A stretch of DNA of 64,000 nucleotides. It comes from Liolophura sinensis (lineage: Eukaryota > Mollusca > Polyplacophora > Chitonida > Chitonidae). The DNA is taken from positions 22,683,853 through 22,747,852 of the forward strand of contig NC_088296.1 of the NCBI RefSeq assembly GCF_032854445.1, given 5' to 3'. Position numbers and translations under genes: made by a program. Positions 1 through 12,100 of this stretch are shown in pieces; the first letter of the stretch is position 1; each line of letters opens with the position of its first letter. Under the pieces are notes generated by a model. It was not told where the DNA came from, searched no databases, and saw nothing but the letters and a program-made list of their open reading frames with translations.

Positions 1-361
1 CTTAATTTGGAGGGGACGGGGAATATACATACCTTCACACCAATATGCAAAACCTTCATACCGAAATTAAAATCATTTCTCGCAGTAAATGTTACATAAT
101 GCGACGTCGTTATAGCTTGAAGTGTGGACAGTTCAGGCAACCTGGGACCGAAAACCTGCCAAGAAGGCAGTAGACACAAAAGTTCAATGGAATTAGACAA
201 ACCTAATTTAGCAAGCAAACTGACGCGCATTGGAAGCAATCATTCGTCAACGTTCTAATTGCCGGGGAACAAAACCCGGCCGTCTTGTCTGGACAGAGGT
301 TTACATAAACTTGGTTCTGGCTGAGTGATTTTAACGCAAACTGTTAGATCATTGGAAATCA

Positions 362-468
362 GTTCATCAAGGGTTTTGAAAGCGTCTTTAACCGAGGAGA
401 AAAAAGATGCTTTCATCGGTTACCACAATGTCAACAATGGCGGTTTGGTTTACTCTATGAGGCGAAGG
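362..468 (+). other. Weak candidate internal exon
   Basis: A phase-0 donor AGG|gtaagt at 469 follows 35 codons with a protein-like composition (SLTEEKKDAFIGYHN). The upstream frame is open to 325, but the acceptor side (aatcag at 361) has almost no pyrimidine tract. If real it belongs to a gene mostly off the left edge. Confidence 0.2.
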
Positions 469-661
469 GTAAGTAAAGCGGAACACCTACTGTGTCCGCC
501 TTGTCTGGCACATGCTCGAGGGGCACACATATGTATAGCTTATTATTGCCTTGTAGCCGATTAACAATTGGCGAAGCTTGGACAAGGACGGATTTCGTGG
601 GAACAGGTCTTTAGAGAAAGTTGTTGGAAATTCAGGTAGGAAGAAATTTCGGCACCTCTAG

Positions 662-1418
662 AGGTGAAATAATGCCACGAAATGCCACTGTTAAATTAAA
701 TATAGTTTGGTGTTATGCATGAAGCTGGTTAATACCTTGTCCTAATTGTGTAGGCCTCTAACTGAACTTAGCAATTTATTTGCTTGCATAAGTTGTTTTT
801 AAGTTCCGAATATTCCTACAGGGTAACCAAGTCATGCGCCATATCAACATTTCGTATAATTTTGGCGCAGAGATTAAGATTTGCCGCGGTAAACTAAAGG
901 TGCCTAATGATTTCAACTAGTGTGAGAATGCTGTGTTACTCATTTGATCAGAACACAACTGTCTAAATCTAACACTCATCATCATCAGAAATACGTTCTA
1001 ATTGGACACTTTACAAATATCCGGAAAATTGTAAGAAATCCCAATACTGACATTACATTGCAACAGTATTTATTTATTTATAAATCTCTACTAATTTATT
1101 ACGCATAAAACGCATACAGATCAACAAAAATAGAAAACAAATAGGGCTTTAATTTCTTTAGACGAGCTGCTCTTTCGTGCGACTCTCACCAGTCGAATGC
1201 GGTATTGTCCGATTCAAAAGTGAACTCTTTCCCGGGACTTGTTATATGAACAATCAAGATGATCGTGTAAAATCATCTAGTCCGTGTCTCAAAGACTGCA
1301 GCAGGGTCTATTCTAGTTCATAACTCTTGAAGCAAGTTGACTGGATCAACATATCGAGATACATACCAGCTAGTCAATACAGTAGTGTTCTGCTAAATGT
1401 TTCACTACATATATAAAC
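662..1418. other. No recognisable feature
   Basis: Apart from the weak exon candidate before it, I see no gene or repeat here. Confidence 0.5.
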
Positions 1419-1500
1419 AAAAAAAAACAACAAAAAAAAAACCAAAAAAAGAAAGAAAAAAACAACAACAAAAAAACAAACAAACAAAAAAAACAAATTC
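1419..1500. repeat. A-rich (AAAAC)n-like tract
   Basis: A runs broken by C and G, adjoining the tail of the SINE-A copy at 1504. Confidence 0.85.
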
Positions 1501-1503
1501 GTC

Positions 1504-1661
1504 ATTTATTTGATTTATTTATTTGATTCGTGTTTCACGCCATACTCAAGAATATTTCACTTATACGACGGCGGCCAGCATTTTTGGTGGGACGAAACCG
1601 GGCAGAACCCGAGGGAAACCTACGACCATCTGCAGGTGTATGACAAACCTTCAGACGTAAA
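1504..1661 (-). mobile_element. SINE-A copy, 5'-truncated
   Basis: On the + strand it opens with the tail atttatttgattt, then acgccatactcaagaat, the cggcggccagca core and the hairpin-like gggcagaacccgag. The tRNA-related head is absent. An A/C-rich tract (1419-1500) lies directly on the tail side. Confidence 0.75.
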
Positions 1662-2055
1662 TTGCGATTTAGCTTGCTTGTTTGTTTGCCTGTGGATTAA
1701 AGAAACATTAATCCGTGTCTCCTAATAACAGCTATATAACTGGCCGAAAAGGGCTGTGGCTATCAATCTATCAAAGTTTGTAACATAAGTCAAATGTGAA
1801 ATATGATTTTTAGCTTGTTTTTGGAACTATAAAAACCCATCTAGCTGCTATCTTTTAAAACAAAGGAATCCAAATTTCAACTTTTGAATGTGACGAGGTT
1901 TTAAGTTATAATTTTCAGTCAGAAATGACCTTGAGGAGTCGCCTCCAGTACTATTCCCTCGGGCTGAGCACAGTGCGAGGAGGTAACATCAATTATCTAT
2001 AAAAGGTATGACCGTATTACTTATTATCTATAGCTACCATCAAACCCATTCAGGT

Positions 2056-2302
2056 AACCAGTGGCTAGAGTGATAGCGCAGCACATTAACTCACGAGCGT
2101 CTCACCAGTTCGATCGCTGTGAGTTCAATTCTAGCTCATTCATGCTGGCTTCCTTTTCTGTAGTATATGGAGAGGTCCTTCAGCAACTGGCGGATCGTTG
2201 TGGCTTTCCCCCTGGCTCTGTCCGGCTCCCATCCACTATTTTACTGGCAGTCTTTTCATAAGTCAAACATTCCGAAATACGGCGTAAAACACCAAGGAAA
2301 TA
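2056..2302 (+). mobile_element. SINE-A copy, diverged, with tRNA-like head
   Basis: Box-A-like gtggctagagtgatagcgc at the start, box-B-like gtgagttcaattc, core and the tail ggcgtaaaacaccaa. It stands opposite the next copy, with 65 bp between, so the pair forms an inverted repeat. Confidence 0.7.
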
Positions 2303-2367
2303 ACTTACATTTATAACTCAAACACCGCAATACGTCCAGGACATAGGTACAGAATGAGAAAGCTTTC

Positions 2368-2634
2368 ATTATTTATTTATTTGATTGGTGTTTTACGCCG
2401 TATTCAAGAATATTTCACTCATACGACGGCTGCAAGCATTATGGTGGGTGGAAACCTGGCAGAGCCCGGGGAAAAAACCACGATCATCCGCAGGTTGGTG
2501 GAAGACCTTCCCACGTACGGCCGGAGAGGAAGCCAGCATGAGCTGGACTTGAACTCACTGCGACTGCATTGGTGAGAGACTCCTGGTTCATCAGGCTGCG
2601 CTAGCGCGCTAACCAAACTGAGCCACGAAGGCCC
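2368..2634 (-). mobile_element. SINE-A copy, full length
   Basis: One of the best copies. On the - strand it reads gggggccttcgtggctcag (tRNA box A region), a box B, then the conserved core, ending in taaataaataa. The flanks ctttcatta (2363-2371) and ctttcgtta (2636-2644) match at 8 of 9 positions and look like a target-site duplication. Confidence 0.85.
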
Positions 2635-3844
2635 CCTTTCGTTACCCTAAAGGACAATTTCCCCACTGTGAAAGTAAATGTTCACAAGTTAGGCTATACG
2701 CGGAAACACTGTGGTGTTAGTGTATAGGAGCCCTGGTAAAACTACTTATTCTATCCCCTCTTGTAGAAATTCGTCTATTCAAACCGAGGTATAGATTTGT
2801 GACGTTTCACTATCAAGCGATCGTTGTGCTCTCATTCACGGCAACGCGCACAGATACAATTACCTGAAGTGAAGGCCCGGCTGTAGGTGTTTGAACATGT
2901 GGTCGCCAGCCGGTAGTATTTCACCAGTCTCACTTAATAATGTATATCAACTGAGTTTAACTCGCGGCCTAAGCTTTTGTCAAAGCCATGTTTATTTTAT
3001 TAGCTTGCAGTTTCGGCATTTCACTGTTATGCTTCGACAGTTAACCTCTGTTTGCTTTGCGCATACCGAAACCAAAGCATGCATAGGCCCATATTCGCAC
3101 TCAATGTATAGGGTAAGCACGGTGCACTTAGCCTCACAAAGAGTCAACTATATTATCAATGCACCTCTTAAGTAGGACCTGCACCTAAACTGTTTATTGG
3201 ACAATATACACATACGTACCCCAACGCGTGAGGGTAAACGTCGTGTGAGAGAACCTCTGCACTGAAAGCCATTATGTATATGTACTGTTCGTCTTGGCAT
3301 GTCAGTTCGTGTGTGTGTTTGGAATACACTATCCTTACATTCCAAACCTGTACGTTAAAATCACTTTTAAAAAAAACAAAACATGAAATTTCCAAAGAGT
3401 TATTTTGTAGTACTAGCAGTTGTGGTAAGCTGCACTGAACGAAACTTATTTTACGTCTCTGCTTGTCCGATATGAAATAATTAACACAATGTTAATTTTT
3501 CTGGAAATTCTGTACATGTCGATGATTTCTTAAGAAGTTGCCAAGCGACCATTTGCTAAGAAACAACGCCCATGCAAATGCTTTACTAAAGACTGTCCAT
3601 TAAGCTAACGCTCTCATTGTCTTGAATTTGACATGATTAGTGTTCTAGACGTTTTCTCATTTTGTCCATCAAATTGAATCTTCCCAAAGGAAAGTAGAAA
3701 ATCAGAAGAAATCAAATGAAATTTAGCCTTTTTGAATTGTGTTTATTGTCATGCATCTTTGACTTCTTTTACTTTTTAAGACACTGTTCATATATAAATT
3801 TTACATTTTTCCTCTTTAAAATAATTCTGGTTTTACTGCAAGTT

Positions 3845-3859
3845 CCCCCCCCCCCCCCC
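3845..3859. repeat. Poly-C run
   Basis: Fifteen C in a row; its length is unreliable in most sequencing chemistries. Confidence 0.9.
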
Positions 3860-4187
3860 TAGACTCTACACAAGAACACATTATGTAAACCTGAATACAC
3901 AATGTTTTGTGGAGGGGGTCGGGAAGGCTATATATGTTTCAAAATAGCTAAGTACCTTGGTTATTGCACTTTATAAAGTGTTTAGATATTATAAATACGT
4001 AATAAATTGTTATATATTTTTTACGTGGGAAAATATGTAATGTGTGCGAGTTATTTACAGTTAGTAACGTGCATACAAACGTACAATCGTCATAAACTGG
4101 TCTCCGTATAGATTTCACCTCATGCTGTGTAGCTGATTAAGTGGTTGGTATTTAACACCTAACACCCTGGAGGAATTGGAAGGTGGT

Positions 4188-4212
4188 GGGGTGGGGTTTG
4201 GGGTTTGGGGGG
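4188..4212 (+). other. G-quadruplex motif
   Basis: Four runs of at least four G (4188, 4193, 4200, 4207) with loops of 1-3 nt. A C-rich stretch at 4317-4352 gives further G-runs on the - strand. Confidence 0.5.
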
Positions 4213-6557
4213 CATTTGAGTTTACCTGCCCAAAGATACAACGTAATCTAGGCACACTTCTTCCTTGTACATCTTAATAAACCTGACAGATGTACAACGG
4301 ATTTACATTACGTCTACCCCCCCCGCCCCCTCCCCCAACACGTCCCCTCCCTTCTCCCTGGAAACACCCTCAGGCTAAGCTTATGTGTTATCAACATTCT
4401 GGCGGTAACGAGTTAATTAGACAAAGCTCCATTTGAGCACGTCTGAACGGCACATCATGTGTTTCGCCCTCAAACAAGAATCAATATTTCATTACATCTG
4501 ATTGAGCGGACAGCATGTAGAGGCGAGAACTGCGCGCTACAACAATACCGCGGATCGATGTCAGTTGTTGATTGAGAGGTTAATAGGAAGTTTTCATTAT
4601 CGAATAGTGGCTCGTTTTTCACATTTCTTGTCCGCCAATTCCAGCTTAACCCATTGCCCACCTTATGCCTGAAATACAGCTGTTGGTAATCGGGGTCAAC
4701 TTCTCTCAGTCTACCTACTCAATCCCGGTATCACCAAAGGTACCAGGGAAATGTCACATCTTTACTGAATTTTACGAAACGATTTAGCAAAGCAAACTCA
4801 CTAAATGTGTGTAATGACTTCACAAACTGATCAATAGAAGGTGCATCTGTACGGCATGACGAAAGAGAGGAATTCAGATGCCGTGAACAGTTATGACATA
4901 GCAAAATTATACCAGGGATTGTGTGCCAGTAACGAAAAGTCTAGAAAAGCAACATTAAAACATCTCGCTTAAAATTCAAGTAGTTCTGGATCTGCTTTAC
5001 CAGTGGGAGACAAGCATGCAGTTGTGTCATCCCACCTTGTTGCCAAGACAAAGCCTACCTTTCTAAATTATACAGATGTTAAGTTGGGATGGTTTAATTC
5101 TGTTTCGCCTATGGAAGTCAAAAGGTAAAAAACTGTGTACATAAATGCAAATCAAGAGTTATGTCATATCATCTAGATTTGCCGACGTAAGGAGATGGGA
5201 AAGTAAACTAGAATGATCTGAATATTTTGTGCGCGTGTTTATAACCCGCCACTCTTGCGGGGAACTAATGACCAACACGGAGCAAAAAGGCACAGAATTT
5301 TGATGTCTGCTTGCGCAGGACATTTATGCCTGGCCACTCGCGTGCAGGTGCACCGTGAAACGACAGAATTAATCCCCACTAAATATTGACCTTCACAGAT
5401 TCCATTTCCTTGACGACATAATTGGTATTTTCTATTGTACACCACTCTTGGTTCAATTATACAGGTTATTTTCCGACTTCATGGATATTTAGATGAGCTC
5501 AGTGTAATTAGACGGAACATAGTTCGAGATCATAAAAAACAATAAAGCCAAACGTTATACTTGATTGTGAGGTGTCAGAAAACACAATGCGTCCAAGCCA
5601 GCTGAACTTAGGCTTTACCGAGCAGCAATTACAGCCGCTCGATATGTGCATCGAAGAAAAAAATAAAATAAAAAGTAAATAGTTAACAGATCACTGCATG
5701 TGTACAAAGGATTAAGCAGATGACAGGGTGGGCGATTGTTTTTCTATGGTTTTGAAAGTATGAAATGTGGAAGAAAACATAGTAGTATAAATGAAGAAAA
5801 TGTTTGGCATTGGATACTTGGTGTAGAACGTATTTCCATCGGGTTTAACGTCGTATTCGCGAATATATTGATTTATCAATGTTAGTGATGGTTTTAAGTA
5901 TGTCACTTACCCTATGAATGATTCCGCGTATTAAATAAGCTAGGACTTAGTTTGTGCGTTTGGTATTCCCTTGAAAATTACGCGGTTCGGGGTGCTGTAT
6001 GTAGGGGTATAAGGTGTACACACAAAGATTCCATCCATATATACATTTATCCTGAATGCTGAGGATTCCGGGCAGCTCTCTATAATAACAGAATAAAAGC
6101 CCTTTTCGGGAGGCTATTTTTGGGTGAGTTATGCAGCAATTAAAAACAATCTTTTAATCCTTTTATAAAAGGCGTCTAGTATGGCCCCCACCTTTCTATA
6201 ATTTGCACTGGCATCTAAATTCTGGCACCTGTCTATGAGGCGTTACCTGGTTTTGATGGTACTGCGTTTCATAAATTTTTTGGCATTCCGAAAGAGTCTT
6301 GACACTTTTCTGCTGGTGCATCAAGAATTATACTAACTGAACCAAAATGGTAAGATGCTACTATAAGAGTAGGGAGGGGTGAGTCTTGGCAGTGCAGCAT
6401 AAAAGACACTAGCATGACCGACCCGCCCCGAGGGTCAGGGAATAATGCTGGGTATTGTCCCCGACCAAAGGGCTACCAAGAGTGCCTCCAAAGGAGGCTT
6501 CCCGAAAGTTGACAACCGTGTAACGACATTCCGCTACACCTGACATGCGCGAGCAGG

Positions 6558-6824
6558 TATAAACAGGTCCGGGGCTCGAGTGCGGCTCACACTCTCTGCA
6601 TATATGAAGCAGTGGTGTAGCATGCGAGCTGTCAGTGGGTAGTTGACAGCCGAGCGCATGACAGGTGTACTGGTTCCATATAGCCTCGTGCACGCGATCG
6701 GAGCTACAAAGCCGAGGTTTGCCGTTAGGCGTTCGTTATCAGCATGGGGACATTGAGTACGGAGACGGTGCTTGTAGACTGACACGTTTTTTTTTTCCAG
6801 TAAAGGCAGCCGCATGGTGCCAAG
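6558..6824 (+). promoter_or_regulatory. Possible TATA/Inr core promoter and 5' UTR exon
   Basis: TATAAA at 6558-6563 is followed by TCACACT at 6587-6593, a match to the initiator YYANWYY, with the A at 6589. The TATA box is therefore at -31, the canonical spacing. The sequence then runs to a strong donor, AAG|gtaaga at 6825. The local sequence is richer in CpG and GC than its surroundings. This would give a 5' UTR exon of about 236 nt that splices to the acceptor at 9123 of the unknown gene. A tttttttccag acceptor at 6800 also allows a 24-nt exon, 6801-6824. Several upstream ATGs occur, one in a good context (gccgcATGG at 6813). The link to the downstream gene is inference from orientation and spacing only. 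Confidence 0.3.
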
Positions 6825-6980
6825 GTAAGAAAGCTTATGTTTGTATACGTCCTGAGGTGGAGTTAAATATGTCCATGGCTCTCAGTGATATATGTTCAGT
6901 TTGTTTGGGCTTCTTTTTTTTTTGACTTTCTACATGCCACATTTTGTTGACAGACCAGGCAATACTATTACTGTATTTAC

Positions 6981-6983
<3 letters not shown>

Positions 6984-7055
<72 letters not shown>
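6984..7055. repeat. (AT)36 microsatellite
   Basis: Pure AT dinucleotide for 72 bp, 160 bp after the candidate 5' UTR donor. Confidence 0.95.
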
Positions 7056-7057
<2 letters not shown>

Positions 7058-7360
7058 AATTTCTTAATTGTTTTCACAAATCGCCCTCCACCATCATAAC
7101 GTTGATTGGAGCGAGATGACAAAACTCGTAGCACATGTAGGACATTTCATCAAATTAAATCCGCAACTGAAATTACGCTAAATGACATGCGAATTGTTAT
7201 TGCATGTGGCAGAGACCAGCGTTTTAATTAGTGATGAAAAGGCATTGCGGAAATTGCGATTTGGAAATGTTTAACGACAGTATTGTGCTTGTAGGGGTGG
7301 GGGTGGGTGGGTGACCGTGTAGAGCCCAGTGGAAACGTGCGATTATCCTGAAAGATTAGA

Positions 7361-7500
7361 TGCTGACAGACCTTCCCACGTAAGGCCAGAGAGGAAGACA
7401 GCATGAGCTGGACTTGAACTCACAGCGACCGCATTGGTGAGAGGCTTCTGAGTCATTGCGCTGCGCTCGCGCGCTAAACCTCTCGGGCACGGAGGCCGCC
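7361..7500 (-). mobile_element. SINE-A head fragment
   Basis: Carries the tRNA-related half (gcgctcgcgcgctaaacc, tgaactcacagcgacc) and cagaccttcccacg, but lacks the 3' core and tail. Confidence 0.7.
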
Positions 7501-7503
7501 TTA

Positions 7504-9120
7504 GATATATATTCATCGCTATTAAAAGTTATTGCACTGATATTCAGTCGATCATTTTGATTTATAACCCGCGGGGAAAGCACTGAGGCTTGTTTACAGC
7601 TAACTGTACTTCTGACCTACTTCACACCGTTTGAAATACAGCCGAAGTGGCACTAAGCTTCAATCATTTTTTTTCATTGTAATATCCCGTACAGGCTATT
7701 GAATGAAATATAACGGGGGTTTATTTCAGTTCTGTGTATTTATGTCTAGCAATGCATAACATCCAACCCGGATTCCTGTCCCTTGATCCCCTCCCTCCAT
7801 CTTCTCAACCCCTCCAATCATACTGTCAAAACTGCACTCCCTGCTCCGAACAGGCTCACGTGCAAACTCGCTCATGCAAGGCAAAACTACTATTCAATTC
7901 GTCCAGACCTACATACGATATTTACCGTTACTTTGCCCCAGTCCCATTGAGCATACTTATCACAGGTAGATCTATGTACAATGTAAATCCATTGTGAAGC
8001 TTAGCGGCCTGATTTAGTGCATGTTGGATTGATTAACGGCAGATAACTCTGCATGGATTATTTGGATGCGTACTATAAAATAGGTTAATTACAACATCGA
8101 CCGCATTATTATATCTCAGATCCCATGCCTGTGTTAAAATTCATGGTCGAGCAATGTTCAAAACATTCCCCCAACGCAGATAACGTATGATGGAAATATA
8201 ATATTCCTGGGTTGTGTTCTGGATAAATATGTATTTTATGTTTAAATGTGATGGAGCAAACTTTTCCAGTAATTATCAAAGTTCAGCAATGTGACTACTG
8301 TTGCCTATGGTAACCGTACACCTATAGTATACTTGCACCAGAGGGTTGATCTACAGATTACACATTTTCTCTTGCACGCATGCTATTTTCTACATCTGCC
8401 TTAATGATCTACTTCTTTGATTGGCATCGATATTAATGAATTATCTAACAACAGAATGCTATTACATACATCAAAGCCTTGGGCGGGCAGGGTGAAGTGT
8501 TGCCATGGACACAAGTGAATACGTCATAGTTGTATATTAGAAAGGGTACAGTAAATTGTTAATGATCATTAAACGATGTCCGATTTGACATTAGATGTTT
8601 TGTCTTATCTTGTACACCGTGTATAATATCTTTTCATGTTCTTTTCAACTCTCTTTTATTGATAATAATTATAGATCGATATCCATGAAGCTGTCCCTTG
8701 GATATGTGTTCAATATATAATACCAAAACTCATATTTTTTGACTAACACACGTTTATACTGTATACACGTATTCTGTTTCAAACATGAGCTTCTTTGTTG
8801 TATCAAACATGTACATGTCAGCAATATCGCTGACACTCATGTTTTACTGAATTACAGTACACATTACACACTGTTCCAAACATCGCGTTTCCAGCTAACG
8901 CTGTATAGAACATGTATACGTAAAATATGTTACCTTCAATGGTTCGTATTTCTATTGGATTAATATACTGAATATACCTTGAATATTAGATACATATGTA
9001 TTTCATGCACTATTTCAAACGTGACCTTTCCAGACGATGTTGTATCTAACTTGTGTGAGCAGAACATACCATCGATGATATTTTATTAGACTAATTATTT
9101 TCTGATTTATGATGCCTTTG
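7504..9120. other. AT-rich, no gene seen; possible first intron
   Basis: If the promoter at 6558 serves the gene at 9124, this is part of its first intron. No repeats recognised; one short hairpin (gtcagc/gctgac) near 8817-8834. Confidence 0.4.
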
Positions 9121-9123
9121 CAG

Positions 9124-12100
9124 ATGACAGACGTCTCTGGCCCTGACAACGTCCCTCCCCGTGGAGACCGATTAGTGTACGTTCCACTTGAGGCCCTCCC
9201 CAAGGAGCTGCTCGACAAATTAGGGAATTTCAAAGTGATTGTCAGAGATGAGACGACAGGAGACAAGATTCATCCAAAAGAGCGACTCGGGGAGGTGCTG
9301 GCGGAACTCAACCGTGACGGCGGAAACGCCCCGGGGGTGTCAAAAAGAGAAGACATCTGCGAAAACTCGACACCTTCCAAAAACCGACCACGAACTCAGC
9401 AACCAGTTTCACCGGACACGACGGATGACGATTTTTTCCGTTTTAATTCCTCTACTTCTTCTTTAATATCATCAACTAGGCAGAAATCAAGAGAAAACAA
9501 AGAAGACTCTCTTCAAACCCGAAAGAGAATGTTGGAAGATGACGAGGTGAACTTGTCCAGACATTTTCAAAAACCTGAAAGTTTCCCTAGTTATGATGCT
9601 GAAAGAAACTCACTTAAAAGCCGATACCAAACGGTTTACGACAACAGATCCCATGTCGCTGTTTATGCCGAGCCAAATGACGACAGTAGAATGCAGACAC
9701 GTGTCACCATGGATACGGATCGTGAGTTGCAGGTATGTGGCGTTTGTGTTTACATGTTGAGCAGTCAGACTTGATTCAACTTAGAATAATCAAACATAGG
9801 TGTCTTTGAAGGGTTGAATAAATTTACTGGAGAGTCTAAGTCAAACATACCACCTGCATAAACCTCCACCAAATTAGTCTTTGAGATACATACCGTGTCC
9901 GGGTGTTACAAAGTTACTTTGCTCAGTTACAGTCTTCTGGATGAATTAATGTCCTTTCAAGAATGTCAAATCTGGATGGCTTTTTCTCTGCCTTGTAATG
10001 AACTCAGCTGAGATAATGGGTTATTACAACTATGACGGCATGTTTATCCGTCAGGGTTTAGATATCTATCTCAGCACATATTGAGTGGGTGCTCCAGACG
10101 CGTCTCCTTACCATGATGTGAATTCTTCGGTCGCTTCAAGTTTTCGAATAAATTATTTCATTTCTTTGCATGCGCCTAATTTAAATACAATGGACCTGCA
10201 ATTAAATAATTAATCAATTCATCCGCGCTTGATTACATGATTGGGAAATAGTCAGTCAGTAAGGATGATGTGGAATCAATTTCAGTGTAAATTAGAATTT
10301 TTGTCCGTCTCTTCTTTAAGTACATTTCTCTGTTCCTTCGTAATGGACCTCCATTACGCATGCGTATTGAACAAATATGTGGTTGCCAGGGTAATCGGTG
10401 CTCATCATGGTAAAAATTGTTTTGAAATATGGAGTCCAGTGATCCAAGTAATTGCTCCATGCATTCCACATATTGCTTAAGTGATCAAAAAAGTCCGTTT
10501 ACTAGAGCGTTAAGAGCAATGAGAATGGAACCGTGAATGGGGTAGGGTGGGAACGGGGCGGGAGAATTGACAGAGTCCATGAAAAAGGATGCATTCAGGT
10601 GTTTGAGGCGCCTTTATAGTCGTGGCCATTACCATGACAATAATCCTGCGCGGAGAGCGTCGGTAACACGAGGATTAGGCGAGTGAGGCCCATAACGGTA
10701 TTTCTAGAATAACGGGATTGAAATCTGGAGGTCTATTATAAGTGACATGTGTCGAGAGGCCTTATCGTTCAACCTCACACACTTGTTGACACGCTAGTTA
10801 GGCTACCAGTGACAATTAGACCAACACAAGTTTATCTAGCTAAAGGTAACGGTTTCGCTTTTTTGGGGTATGTTTTTATGGCTATTGACAAGTCGCATTT
10901 AGAGCATGCTCGAGCAAGCGCCGACCTGAGGTAATGGCTGTCCAGATAAGAAAAATATCTAACTCTTGCTTTTCAACACGACCGCTTGGCTAAATAAACA
11001 GAGGAAGGGGAAAACGCCTTACAGATTTCCTAAGACGTCAAACGGTGGCAAACATTCGGCGCAAATCAGCTCTGCGCATGATTTGGGAAAGCGATAATTA
11101 ACTGAACAGCGATTTATCACCTAACTGTTTGCCTGTACTTAGGATACAGGTTACCCTGCACGCCTCGGCCAATGTAATACACATCGAGGCATTGTTAACT
11201 TGAATAAAATAAGACCGGCCTTTAACAAAGTGCTGTTACAACATGAACCTAGCTGGCAGCGTGCCTTGGTCGCTAGACTAGAACCCCGAGGCCCGCTGTG
11301 TTTACTTAGAGTGGTGCCAACGCCTTTGAAAGCTGTCAAGAATTTAGAATAGTTTCAGTGTTTTCAGTCAATAAAATTTGCCGTCTCCATCTACCAACTA
11401 TCTAGCTGATTAGTAATCGTCCTTGTGAGTGGAAATTTTCTTTTTTCATCTGTGTCCACGTCATTATAGACCATATAATGACGTGGACACAGATGAAAAA
11501 AGAAAATAACATTGTATACAATATTTCTTTTTCAAAAAGCTGATACCTCTTTGCACTTGGCCCATTGCTAATATTGTCCGCTTCACCAAAAGCTTAACGT
11601 GTATGTTAGCCTCGTTATTTTTTTAAATTGTTTGGCATATCTTGACTCGCTTATCAACTTTGCAAAGGATCAGTTATGAAAATTGCTTTCTACTTTTCCA
11701 GACTTTCCAAACAATCTTGGAAACAACGCCAGGGAAACGCGTCTACAACCATATGGAAAACATAGAAACTCCATCACGGAAGTCACCGAGATATGACGAT
11801 GCTGTTGCGTGGGATTACGCCAGGCGTTCGCCATACCGCCGGGAGCAGCCGACACCAAGCGATGTACTCTCGAGTTACAGACACACGCGACACGATGACG
11901 TCGTCAGAGCCAGGAAACAGCTGTTTGTCTCGCCCAGAAATCCACGTGACTTGCGCATGTATTCTTACCAAGGTGGGTTAATTTGATAATCGCTCAAACC
12001 ATCACAGGCTCATGTCCCGAAATAATATTAAATGAAACAAGCGAACACAATGGAGAGAAACTGTACAGTTAATTAAAACAATAACTATTTGTTCTATGTT

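Larger units (their letters stand above)
2640..6400. other. Intergenic, no gene seen
   Basis: Only the poly-C run, the G/C-rich tracts at 4180-4350 and scattered short ORFs without coding character. No SINE recognised. Confidence 0.5.

Noticed and set aside
2354-2616. ORFs on both strands
   Set aside because: Both lie inside a full-length SINE-A copy.
11435-11507. MicroRNA precursor
   Set aside because: The 5-nt loop and perfect 34-bp stem do not fit a typical pre-miRNA; reported instead as an unexplained hairpin.
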